From JAIXWP01 sp041391745 (GTDB taxonomy: Bacteria; Bacteroidota; Bacteroidia; Flavobacteriales_D; Sanyastnellaceae): 64,000 nucleotides of DNA. The stretch is from the NCBI GenBank assembly GCA_041391745.1, contig JAWKNK010000008.1:66301-130300 (forward strand), in the 5' to 3' direction. The notes below the pieces were generated by a model that was not told the DNA's origin, made no database searches, and worked only from the letters and a program-made list of their open reading frames with translations. Shown piece by piece: positions 56,013 through 63,839 of the stretch. Every line of letters starts with the position of its first letter. Within the stretch, counting starts at the first letter, position 1. A program made the position numbers and the translations under genes.

Positions 56013-57308
56013 TTGCTAATTGAAAATCGAGAATCGAAAATTGTGAATCGAATATTGTACCTCACCGAAAAACATATTTACGGCAGCTCGCGACTGGGAA
56101 TGGATGCGCGGTCGGTGGATATGTTTGCTGCGGCTTCGGCTACAGACAATGGATACTTTGAAGAAAAGCGCGGCGAAAAACGCTACGAACTTTCGAACCA
56201 ATTGGGCAATGTGCTCGTGGTTCTTTCCGACCAAAAACTCGCCACGATTACTGGCGCTAATACACTCGACTACTACACCGCCGAGGTATTATCGTACAAC
56301 GACTACTATCCTTTCGGCGCCCCCATGCACGAGCGCTCGGGCACTAATGGAGGTGGGGAGTATCGGTATGGGTTTAATGGGAAGGAGAATGATAATGAGG
56401 CGGAGACCCAAGATTATGGTTTTAGAATTTATAACACGAGGTTAGGAAAATTTCTGAGTGTTGATCCTCTGTCTAAAGAATATCCTTGGAATAGTGCATA
56501 TGCATTTGCTGAAAATGATGTTATTCAGTGCATTGACTTAGATGGTGCAGAAAGAATACAGGTTACCCAATGGATGTGGAATGTTGACGGAACAAGGACA
56601 AAGTTGGCCGTCGTAACGGAACGTGAAGATGAGTGGGAGAAAGGGACAATATATGAAGATGAATATTACTTTAGGAAATCTAGTGGAGAATTTAAATATT
56701 ATTCCATAAAAAATGATGCGGTTAGAGGTTCTGCTATTATGTCAATGAGGGCAGATAATCCAGCTTATTTCAGGGCACTGGGAATGTACCATCAATATCA
56801 ACAGGATAAAACTAATCGAATGGTTGGAGATGGTCTAATTATTATTGGTGGTATAGTCACAACTGTTATATCTGGTGGAACCGGTACAGGGCCTTATATG
56901 GCAGCATTCGGAGTGACAACAGGCATATTCGCCGTTGGTGCTGGGAGTGCAAAAATGACTTTGGATGGAATGGGCAAATTTAAAGAGGCAGATGAAATAC
57001 CAACTTCTCCTTTGGGTGGTTTTGGAAAAGTGATAGACCATATTAAGGGAGGAGGTAAAATGACATACCAGAACATTGGTGATTTGGCAAGTACTTTTAT
57101 TAATTTGTTTGGTGGTGGACTTAAGGAGTGGAAAAGTTGGGATGCTATGAAATCAACCGATAGACTTATTGGAGCGCAAGATTTCATGCGTGGATTGTAT
57201 AATGCTTTTGGAAATGGGGATATGGATGAAGAGACAATCAAGCAAAACGCATTGGATTTTATTGAAATTTTGAATGAATATTCTAGAATCAAACAAGCCA
57301 ATGAATAA
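56013..57308 (+). CDS. Orphan Rhs C-terminal fragment with toxin domain 1
   Basis: A 431-residue frame starting at a TTG; the first ATG is only at 56100, inside the core. Residues ~15-165 are the Rhs/YD-repeat-associated core: YLTEKHIYGSSRLGMD, KRYELSNQLGNVLVVLSD, YNDYYPFGAPMHERSG, YRYGFNGKENDNE, RIYNTRLGKFLSVDPLS. The variable toxin part follows VIQCIDLDGAE and contains a glycine-rich hydrophobic stretch (LIIIGGIVTTVISGG and MAAFGVTTGIFAVGAG) suggesting membrane insertion. The full-length Rhs cage is missing, so this is an orphan module, probably silent until recombined onto a full rhs gene. The next gene starts inside its stop. Confidence 0.88.
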   Translation: MLIENRESKIVNRILYLTEKHIYGSSRLGMDARSVDMFAAASATDNGYFEEKRGEKRYELSNQLGNVLVVLSDQKLATITGANTLDYYTAEVLSYNDYYPFGAPMHERSGTNGGGEYRYGFNGKENDNEAETQDYGFRIYNTRLGKFLSVDPLSKEYPWNSAYAFAENDVIQCIDLDGAERIQVTQWMWNVDGTRTKLAVVTEREDEWEKGTIYEDEYYFRKSSGEFKYYSIKNDAVRGSAIMSMRADNPAYFRALGMYHQYQQDKTNRMVGDGLIIIGGIVTTVISGGTGTGPYMAAFGVTTGIFAVGAGSAKMTLDGMGKFKEADEIPTSPLGGFGKVIDHIKGGGKMTYQNIGDLASTFINLFGGGLKEWKSWDAMKSTDRLIGAQDFMRGLYNAFGNGDMDEETIKQNALDFIEILNEYSRIKQANE

Positions 57309-57786
57309 AGAGATACTGATACTTTATAGACCAATCAACTTTTATCATTCAACATTAGTAGTTTGTATTAAGGTGCTTTTGGTATTTATTTCAGGAGGTG
57401 TTTTATTTTATACTTTATCTAATCAGTTAACTCGTGAATATGTTATTAAGAATTGGCAATACTTTGTAATGGTATTATTTTCAATGGTTGTTTTAGCAGT
57501 TTTTCAAAATTGGTATAACAGTAAAATTTATGTTTATGAAGTAATTATTTATAATCAGGATTTAACAATTAAATGGCAAGAATTGGGGAAGTTTAAAGAG
57601 GTAGTTATACCTGTAAATCAGGTAACCGCGAAGCTTATACCAGCTGGAAAGGATACCCCATATCTAGAGATCAAGATAGCCATGAAAGATGACACAATAA
57701 TTCTAAATCAAACTTATTATCCTGGGTGGAATAAAGTTACTATGAAGAAATTTATAGATGATTTAAAAGGCAAAAAAACGTATTAA
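57301..57786 (+). CDS. Two-helix membrane protein, candidate immunity to toxin 1
   Basis: A 161-residue protein with two adjacent membrane helices (VVCIKVLLVFISGGVLFYTL and YFVMVLFSMVVLAVFQNWY) and a cytoplasmic PH-like beta domain (VYEVIIYNQDLTIKWQELG). The ATG overlaps the end of the Rhs fragment (ATGAATAA), the tight coupling normal for toxin/immunity pairs. A membrane immunity protein fits a membrane-active toxin. No gene or clear repeat is seen in 57787-57900. Confidence 0.75.
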   Translation: MNKEILILYRPINFYHSTLVVCIKVLLVFISGGVLFYTLSNQLTREYVIKNWQYFVMVLFSMVVLAVFQNWYNSKIYVYEVIIYNQDLTIKWQELGKFKEVVIPVNQVTAKLIPAGKDTPYLEIKIAMKDDTIILNQTYYPGWNKVTMKKFIDDLKGKKTY

Positions 57787-57899
57787 AAATTCAACAAATA
57801 CTCTACTCTACATTCAAAATAGAGAATTGACACATACTGGAAAACTTGAAAAATCAAGTCTTTGGCTGGTCAAATTACTGTGGATACTATTGGAGTAAC

Positions 57900-58280
57900 C
57901 TCCCCATATTTAGGAAAGTTTGTAAATGAATTGTGACCTCCCCCTTTTTAGGACGGGTTGTAAATGAAGAAATGTAATATTGAAAATAGCGAGAATATTT
58001 TATTGTGTTGCCGTTGTAACACTTCACCAAAATTCAGTTTGTTCGTAAAATAGTTTTTGTATGATTTAACTTCCACAGTCTCACACTAAAATTCAGTGTC
58101 GAGGTGTGATAGTGAGAGAGTTTTCTTCACTGCTTAATTGCTTAACTCTTTAACTGCTTAAATGTTTAACTATTACTGCGAGACTGTGCAACTGTCCTTC
58201 GACTTCGCTGGCGGCGCACCACGAACCAAGAATTTTCTCTATCTTCGAGTTGCTAATTGAGAATCGTGAATCGAAAACTG
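57900..58280. repeat. Spacer repeat R, copy 6, with left flank shared with copy 7
   Basis: The left flank (57900-58060; CTCCCCCTTTTTAGGACGGG, AATATTGAAAATAGCGAG, AAAATTCAGT) also precedes copy 7 near 60330-60450. The core starts GATTTAACTTCCACAGTC and ends GAATTTTCTCTATCTTCGAG plus TTGCTAATTGAGAATCG. It leads into the second Rhs fragment. Confidence 0.8.
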
Positions 58281-58295
58281 TAATCTACACCTAAA

Positions 58296-59426
58296 ATGTC
58301 CAATACGAATTCCCAGGACTATTACCCTCCTTCGACAAGCTCAGGACGGCGTTTCGGCGCCCCCATGCACGAACGCTCTGGTACTAATGGTGGTGAGAAA
58401 TATCGTTATGGGTTTAATGGAATGGAAAGCATAGACGAAATGGTAAGCGCTGAAAACGGCTACGATTTCGGTGCGCGCATGTATGATGGAAGATTGGGGA
58501 GATGGTGGAGTGTGGATAGGATGTGCGGTGAATTTGCTTCAAATACTGTTTACTGTTTTGCTGTGAATTCTCCAATTGGTTTTATCGATCCAGACGGAGA
58601 GAAAATTATTGGAGCCACGGAAGAGGATATAATAACAGTTCAATTGGCTATTATAACTGTTTTTTCAGAGTTTTCTACTTTGTCAAGTCTATTTCAAATT
58701 GCTGAGGATGGACTAAGTCTCCAAAAAATTGATCCAGAATCATTTTTTAACGAAATAAAGAAGTTAGGTCCGGAGAATGCTGATGCGAGAAATGTAGCGA
58801 ATGCTCTTTATCATGCTATCGGATCGGACACTGAATATACGGTGTCATTTGTTGAGGATGCCGAAGATATTTCAGGATTAACTGGGGATAAAAAATATAA
58901 AACAGGTAAAGATCTTGATTCTGCCTTCGGGGGCGGTGCCTTTGCTATTGCAGGCAAAAAAGTAAACATACTTCTAAATGAACAATCGCAAGAAAGAAAG
59001 AATAGGGATTTTTTCAATCCTAGTTCAGAAGGAGGATTTAATAGTTTAAATGCAGGATTGCAAAATTTAAATACGGACTTATCTATTGTTGCAGCTATCA
59101 TTGGCTCAATGTATTCAGCGAATGATCCATATATTCAAAGTTCAAGTAATGAGACAGAAGAAAAATCAGTTGAAATCACAAAGTTGACATTTGATCTTAC
59201 AATGATTAAAATTGAAAACACAATAGCTAGGTGCATGGGATTGTGGCAAAATTCTGGAATGAATAGGTTTGGCGGGACTGCATCAGATAGATTTTCTCAA
59301 CTTGAAGGAGAGGATTTAAGGGTAAAAGAATTTGAGTATGGCTGGAGTAGCAACCCTAGAGATTTGAATCTAAAAGTAAATGATCGTGATTACTATGCAA
59401 ATCCATCTGACATACCACAGAAGTAG
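58296..59426 (+). CDS. Orphan Rhs C-terminal fragment with toxin domain 2
   Basis: A 376-residue frame with an ATG. The Rhs core is shorter than in the first fragment: it begins just before YYP, keeps FGAPMHERSGTNGGEKYRYG, FGARMYDGRLGRWWSVDR and ends at GFIDPDGEKI. The motif YYPFGAP is interrupted by an in-frame 24-base insert (coding PSTSSGRR) that matches the dispersed CCTTCGACAAGCTCAGGA word. The toxin part (~270 residues) shows no family I recognise; it has GGAFAIAGKKVNILLNEQ and a helical end with CMGLWQNSGMNRFGG. The next gene overlaps its end by 32 bases. Confidence 0.87.
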   Translation: MSNTNSQDYYPPSTSSGRRFGAPMHERSGTNGGEKYRYGFNGMESIDEMVSAENGYDFGARMYDGRLGRWWSVDRMCGEFASNTVYCFAVNSPIGFIDPDGEKIIGATEEDIITVQLAIITVFSEFSTLSSLFQIAEDGLSLQKIDPESFFNEIKKLGPENADARNVANALYHAIGSDTEYTVSFVEDAEDISGLTGDKKYKTGKDLDSAFGGGAFAIAGKKVNILLNEQSQERKNRDFFNPSSEGGFNSLNAGLQNLNTDLSIVAAIIGSMYSANDPYIQSSSNETEEKSVEITKLTFDLTMIKIENTIARCMGLWQNSGMNRFGGTASDRFSQLEGEDLRVKEFEYGWSSNPRDLNLKVNDRDYYANPSDIPQK

Positions 59427-60207
59427 TTTATTAGTTTTACTTGCACTCAATACTTTACTATTCAACAGTGCGGAAAGTAAAGGTCAGGGCGTACGTTTAC
59501 CTATTTCTTTCTATTGGTTGTTACCCATAGAAACGCACTGGTTAATTGAAGCTGAAGGTCAAGTTAATTTTGAATATAGAGGTTACTACAAAATTGAATT
59601 GGTCAACTCGAATAACATTGTTCGAAGCACTTTAGTCAACTGTCAGCAGAATAGCATAGAAATATTCAGTATTCAAAGTCAGGACACTTTAAGCATTGTA
59701 ATTAATCGAGGTCAGAATGAAGTATTCAAGATAGTGCACAACTATATGGGTTTTAAAAGTGAAATGAGTTTTGATAAAAGGGAAAGTCCACACCGAATAC
59801 TCTGCGATACCATGGTGTGTTTTGTTTTTGATAATTCATCTTGGCAAAATGTTCGTGAGTTAGAAAAGGCTTGGATATTTGGAAGTGCTACTTTAGAGAG
59901 GTATTTTTATTCGGAAACCATTTTTGATAAGGAGTTGGGCTTCGGCAGATTTAAGCGAAATATCTTTGAAAATGACTCATTGTCATTTTCCATATTTGAA
60001 AGAAAGCTTTTTGGACTGAAATTGAAATCCACAAATGGTTATAGTTTAAAAAAATCATTTAGAAAATTAATAGTTGAGCATAATCGGGTGATTCTCAATA
60101 TGAAATTACCACCTAAAAAAGTGAGTAATTGTAAATTGACTTTCAAGATCAAAGAAAGGGATGATAAACTTTATTTCTACAATACCTCTATAACCAAAGT
60201 GAATTGA
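59395..60207 (+). CDS. Exported protein, candidate immunity to toxin 2
   Basis: A 270-residue protein with a signal peptide (SSLLVLLALNTLLFNSAES). The mature part is beta-rich with no family I know. ATG 59395 overlaps the Rhs-toxin end by 32 bases. Periplasmic location suggests the toxin acts in or crosses the periplasm. A truncated copy of its first codons is at 63735. Bases 60208-60320 hold nothing I can support. Confidence 0.7.
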   Translation: MQIHLTYHRSSLLVLLALNTLLFNSAESKGQGVRLPISFYWLLPIETHWLIEAEGQVNFEYRGYYKIELVNSNNIVRSTLVNCQQNSIEIFSIQSQDTLSIVINRGQNEVFKIVHNYMGFKSEMSFDKRESPHRILCDTMVCFVFDNSSWQNVRELEKAWIFGSATLERYFYSETIFDKELGFGRFKRNIFENDSLSFSIFERKLFGLKLKSTNGYSLKKSFRKLIVEHNRVILNMKLPPKKVSNCKLTFKIKERDDKLYFYNTSITKVN

Positions 60208-60319
60208 AAGAGGGATTATATGGGATGTGATTTGAACCGAAGTCGGGATATTCGACTACAGATAACTATGGGTGTTTTATCTATATTGCATGCGATGCAG
60301 ATGATGGAAGTTACGAGAA

Positions 60320-60720
60320 TTGCAACTATAATCTCCCCCTTATAATGACGGTTTTCAAATCAATAAATTGAATATTGAGAATACTGACAAGGTTGTAGTG
60401 TGTTACCTCGTCTGCACTTAACGAAAATTCAGTGAAATCGCTGGATAGTTTTTTATAATTCAACTTCCACAGTCTCACAGTACCGCACTGCCGCAGTCTC
60501 ACACTAAAATTAGTTGGAAAGTGAGAGCGTGAGGAAGTGAGATCGTTAGATAGTTTTCTCCACTGCTTAATTGCTTAACTGTTTAACTCCTACTGCGAGA
60601 CTGTGCAACCTTCCTTCGACTTCGCTGATGCTACGATCCAAGATTAATGAGCCATGAACCACGAACCAGGAATTTTCTCTATCTTCGAGTTGCTAATTGA
60701 AATTCGAGAATTGAAAATTT
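60320..60720. repeat. Spacer repeat R, copy 7, with left flank
   Basis: The left flank 60330-60450 matches 57930-58060. The core begins ATTCAACTTCCACAGTC and contains GTGAGAGCGTGAGGAAGTGAG and GTTAGATAG, then the TTAACTGTTTAAC words and GAACCAGGAATTTTCTC. It runs into an Rhs remnant. Confidence 0.82.
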
Positions 60721-60731
60721 TGAATTGAATA

Positions 60732-60875
60732 TTGTACCTCACCGAAAAACGCTACGAACTTTCCAACCATTTGGGCAATGTGCTCGTTGTTCTTTCCGAC
60801 CAAAAACTCGTCCCAATTAAATTGGGGGTGATGCATTGTCAAATATTTAAATGGGAAAAATCCAGTGATATATAA
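60732..60875 (+). pseudogene. Rhs core remnant
   Basis: YLTEK is fused directly to RYELSNHLGNVLVVLSDQKL, lacking the ~30 residues between them in the first fragment, and then the match ends. It is an internal deletion plus truncation of the same Rhs core module. Confidence 0.85.
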
Positions 60876-60918
60876 AGGAAAGAAGTTAGGAAATGAAGTC
60901 AAAATAATGGGATTATGA
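60832..60918 (+). pseudogene. Toxin C-terminal stub after the Rhs remnant
   Basis: A 28-codon open frame (YLNGKNPVIYKGKKLGNE...) whose TGA overlaps the ATG of the next gene as ATGA. With the Rhs remnant just upstream, this is the best-supported case of a deleted toxin whose two ends survive. Confidence 0.6.
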
Positions 60919-61367
60919 AAAATGTAATTTTCGTGCTTTTTGCAAGTGTTTTCTTAAGTTGTAATGCATCAATTAAAAAGAAAGAACTCATTCTAACAGA
61001 TTATGATGTTGTAGTGTATCCGATAGGACCGCCTATAACCTTTAAATCCATTACAGAAATATCTGATAGTTTGTATTACGAGATTATAGGTCAATGGCAT
61101 AATCGAACATTTATGGATTCAATTCTGAGGCCAGAGGTTGAAACTGATCGATTGTGTATGTTTAATGAAGATACATATAATATAAGAAAAGATGTAATTA
61201 GTCGAATAAGTGATTGCGAAATATTAAAGTTAATTTGGGCGTCAAAAAACAATTGTTATGATATACCATTGGATACCATTAGGTATTGGTATATTCCTGA
61301 AGCTGGACTAACCACTCGCGAATTGTTAGAGCTGCGAATGGCAGAATTGAAATGTAACACCCAATGA
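60915..61367 (+). CDS. Small lipoprotein, immunity-like candidate
   Basis: A 150-residue protein with a lipoprotein signal (VIFVLFASVFLSCNAS) and no recognised domain; it has several cysteines and tryptophans (CEILKLIWASKNNCYDIP). The ATGA overlap with a toxin stub marks it as the immunity gene of a lost toxin. Bases 61368-61499 show no gene. Confidence 0.65.
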   Translation: MKNVIFVLFASVFLSCNASIKKKELILTDYDVVVYPIGPPITFKSITEISDSLYYEIIGQWHNRTFMDSILRPEVETDRLCMFNEDTYNIRKDVISRISDCEILKLIWASKNNCYDIPLDTIRYWYIPEAGLTTRELLELRMAELKCNTQ

Positions 61368-61499
61368 TATATGATATTAAATAAAAATAAACGTGCATAA
61401 GTGGAACCTTGAAGATTTTTTATGTGCTACTGGTGTGCGTGTCTAGATCCACAAATTCAAAGGCTAACATTTTCTATGTTCAACTGCTCACCTACATTA

Positions 61500-61585
61500 C
61501 AGTTTAATTCATTTCAGTTAGATCGTGAGTTAGGTGGTTAGATAGTTTTCTTCACTGCTTAACTTATACTGCGAAACTGTGAAAA
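61500..61585. repeat. Spacer repeat R, copy 8 (short)
   Basis: Only the middle is kept: ATTTCAGTTAGATCGTGAG, GTTAGGTGGTTAGATAG, TTCACTGCTTAAC, CTGCGAAACTGTG. Confidence 0.78.
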
Positions 61586-61655
61586 AGCTTTTGAATCCCT
61601 TATCCCAAGGCGTAAATTAAAAATTGAAACTAAAAAGTTGAAGTTAGATAAATAA
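61563..61655 (+). pseudogene. Possible toxin C-terminal stub
   Basis: A 30-codon open frame without start, basic at its end (EKAFESLIPRRKLKIETKK), stopping 11 bases before the next ATG. It begins inside the spacer repeat. Weak. Confidence 0.35.
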
Positions 61656-61666
61656 TAGTTTTTATC

Positions 61667-61999
61667 ATGAAAAGGAGTTATCTGCAATTTTTAGAGATAT
61701 TGAGTGTAATTGTCTGTTTGATGATTTCAATATTTTGGCTCATGATTTTTATTGGCACTATGTGGGGGAGTTTAAAATTAATTGAGAGTGTGTTATTCTG
61801 GATAATGCCAATTGAAGTATTTCTGATTATAGTTGAAATAAAAGGAAAGACGCGGAAATCAAATGTTTTAAGAATATTTTTTACAATCTTTACTATGCTT
61901 TTGATCAATTATTTGCCTTCACCATTTGCTTATGTCCTGATTTTTTATTTTGTTCTTATGATCAGCAAATTTGCTATTACATCAACTGATAAGGTCTAA
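61667..61999 (+). CDS. Small membrane protein, immunity-like candidate
   Basis: A 110-residue protein with three to four hydrophobic segments (FLEILSVIVCLMISIFWLMI, SVLFWIMPIEVFLIIVE, IFFTIFTMLLINYLPS, YVLIFYFVLMISKF). No family recognised. Its place in the array suggests membrane immunity. Confidence 0.6.
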   Translation: MKRSYLQFLEILSVIVCLMISIFWLMIFIGTMWGSLKLIESVLFWIMPIEVFLIIVEIKGKTRKSNVLRIFFTIFTMLLINYLPSPFAYVLIFYFVLMISKFAITSTDKV

Positions 62000-62002
62000 A
62001 CT

Positions 62003-62200
62003 GTTTAATTCATTTCAGTTTGATCGTGAGTTCGTGTGGAAGTTAGGTCGTTAGATGGTGTTCTTCACTGTTTAATTGCTTAACTCTTTAACTTCTTAAC
62101 TGTTTAACTCCAACTGCGAGACTATGCAACTATGCAACTGTGCAACTATGAAAGTGAATTATGAATCGTGAATCCACGATCCACGAACCATGAATTAAAA
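62003..62200. repeat. Spacer repeat R, copy 9
   Basis: ATTTCAGTTTGATCGTGAG, the GTGTGGAAGTTAGGT arm, GTTAGATGG, TTAACTCTTTAAC words, three units of ATGCAACT, and GAACCATGAATTAAA. Its right edge (TTTTCCTAATTTCCATCC) matches that of copy 1. Confidence 0.82.
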
Positions 62201-62246
62201 TATTTTCCTAATTTCCATCCATAGAACAAGAAACAAAAAACGAAAA

Positions 62247-62702
62247 ATGCAGAATAACTCAATAACTATATATCAAACGAAGATCTTTTATTTGTGGATT
62301 ATTGCAATGATTGTTGCCTGTGTGCTAATTCCCGTTTTAAAGGGCTATGTCCCGTCAGTTCTAGAGGTAATGATAGATATAGTTTTGATATATCTAACCG
62401 GAGTATTTACTATGCGGCAGCTCGTATTCAAGAAAGATACAATTGAAATCAGGAATGTTTTATTTCCGTTTAACCGCGGAGTGGTAAAGATCGTAAATTA
62501 TAAAAATTTATATTCAGTAGAAATAAGAAATATTCGGGGTATGTATCAATTACCTTATTTGATACTTAATTATTCAGCGAGGAATGAGAAATCAAATAAC
62601 TTCATTTTGCGCTCAGGAATTTATAACGAGAAAGATAATTTAGATCCTCTAATTGAACATGTTAAAAAATTGGGATTAACTTTAAAAACGAAAACTGAAT
62701 AA
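62247..62702 (+). CDS. Two-helix membrane protein with PH-like domain, immunity-like candidate
   Basis: A 151-residue protein with two membrane helices (YLWIIAMIVACVLIPVL and MIDIVLIYLTGVFTM) followed by a beta domain (LVFKKDTIEIRNVLFPFNRG ... YLILNYSARNEKSNNF). This is the same layout as the immunity candidate at 57301 and as bacterial PH-domain proteins. A 17-codon open frame ending at 62265 overlaps its start. Confidence 0.68.
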   Translation: MQNNSITIYQTKIFYLWIIAMIVACVLIPVLKGYVPSVLEVMIDIVLIYLTGVFTMRQLVFKKDTIEIRNVLFPFNRGVVKIVNYKNLYSVEIRNIRGMYQLPYLILNYSARNEKSNNFILRSGIYNEKDNLDPLIEHVKKLGLTLKTKTE

Positions 62703-62797
62703 TTAGATTTAGATATTTAGTGTTTGAGGAAAGGGAATTAGCAATTAAACCAGTGTTTTGCTTGTATTTCATAAACGAGGATATCGATGAAAAATAG
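62699..62797 (+). pseudogene. Possible toxin C-terminal stub
   Basis: A 32-codon open frame (FEERELAIKPVFCLYFINED...) between two immunity-like genes. Its TAG lies 10 bases inside the next start. There is no spacer repeat at this junction, so two units may have fused. Confidence 0.4.
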
Positions 62798-63074
62798 AGG
62801 AATATATTTTTATTTAGAAAGACTATCAGAATTTTGGGCTGGAGTGGTGATATTTTTATCCTTTTTGAGCTTGGGTGCAATTTTCGGAGGAATTTTGTAT
62901 TCATTTATTCAAGGTCAAATCGGGTTGGCTATTCTAGTATTATGTATTGTGATTTTCTTGTTTATAGGCGTTCGAGTTGTTAGGAAACATTATAGAGGCA
63001 AAGGCACGGTTCACTTATTATCGCGATCTATGGCCAGTCCAGAGATGGATAATGAAACAAATGAAAACGACTAG
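62787..63074 (+). CDS. Small two-helix membrane protein, immunity-like candidate
   Basis: A 95-residue protein with two helices (FWAGVVIFLSFLSLGAIFG and IGLAILVLCIVIFLFIG), then a basic segment and a polar end. Unknown family. Confidence 0.6.
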   Translation: MKNRGIYFYLERLSEFWAGVVIFLSFLSLGAIFGGILYSFIQGQIGLAILVLCIVIFLFIGVRVVRKHYRGKGTVHLLSRSMASPEMDNETNEND

Positions 63075-63092
63075 CCTTGTGTTTTAAAGTAA

Positions 63093-63164
63093 ACCGATCA
63101 AACTTTTTTTAATCCAATTGGCATTCAAGAAAATTGTTACTCTTGCACTGTATTGGAAAACTAA
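63093..63164 (+). pseudogene. Possible toxin C-terminal stub
   Basis: A 23-codon open frame ending QENCYSCTVLEN, 6 bases before the next ATG. Too short to judge alone. Confidence 0.3.
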
Positions 63165-63170
63165 GAATGT

Positions 63171-63705
63171 ATGACAACTGTGTTTCATGTGTTAAACTGG
63201 GTTCAATTAATCTGTAATTTGACAATTATTTCTGCCTTTTCATGGTCCGCAAATGCCAGTTCTGGGGGATTTAAGCTAGCATATTTTGTTCACTTTCTTA
63301 TTTTAGTTTTAGTAGCTTATTCTGATGTTCACATCAAGTTATATTTTGGTGTGTTAAACCGAATTCAACTTATGAGATTGTTGTTGATTATTTGGTTAGC
63401 GATGAGTTTTACGACTTTTTTTACAGTACCCAATTGGAATTGTATAAGTGATGATCTTGTGGGAAGATTTTATCTTTTTATGGTTGTCTACACTTTTGCT
63501 AGGATTGCTGGAGGGTTGGGGACATGCTTTGAAAGGCGATAGCACTTCATTTGATGTCGATTTGGGGAATGGGCACACCTTATTTCTAAAATTAATAGCA
63601 GGCGTGAATAGGGGAAAAGTTAAATTATTCATGGCTGGACATAATGGAGGGTTTGAGGAAATTAATATCGATAAGAAGAAAAGTAAGCTTCTGTTGCGCG
63701 CATGA
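63171..63705 (+). pseudogene. Membrane protein with probable frameshift, immunity-like candidate
   Basis: The first frame (63171 to a stop at 63542) encodes about four helices (WVQLICNLTIISAFSWSA, LAYFVHFLILVLVAYSDV, LMRLLLIIWLAMSFTTFF, FYLFMVVYTFARIAGG). A second frame, overlapping from 63448 and ending at 63705, is clearly protein-like after about 63535 (KGDSTSFDVDLGNGHTLFLK ... HNGGFEEINI). A one-base shift near 63520-63540 would join them. Alternatively two genes overlap. Confidence 0.5.
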
Positions 63706-63734
63706 ACATACATTAAACTGTAAATTGTCAATCC

Positions 63735-63839
63735 ATGATTCTTGAACGGAGATTGTTAGTTTTAATAGCTACATGCACACTATTCTATCAAAGTATGGAA
63801 TGCAAAGGTCAGGGGGATAATAACTGCTTGACTCTTTAA
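63735..63839 (+). pseudogene. Truncated start of a paralogue of the 59395 gene
   Basis: 34 codons (ERRLLVLIATCTLFYQSMEC, then KGQG) resemble the signal-peptide region of the protein at 59395 (SSLLVLLALNTLLFNSAES then KGQG). The frame then runs straight into a spacer repeat and stops. Confidence 0.55.

Noticed and set aside
61380..61499. Frame with RFFMCYWCACLDPQIQ after the lipoprotein gene
   Set aside because: No start, runs into spacer words and no neighbouring gene start to pair with; too weak to call.
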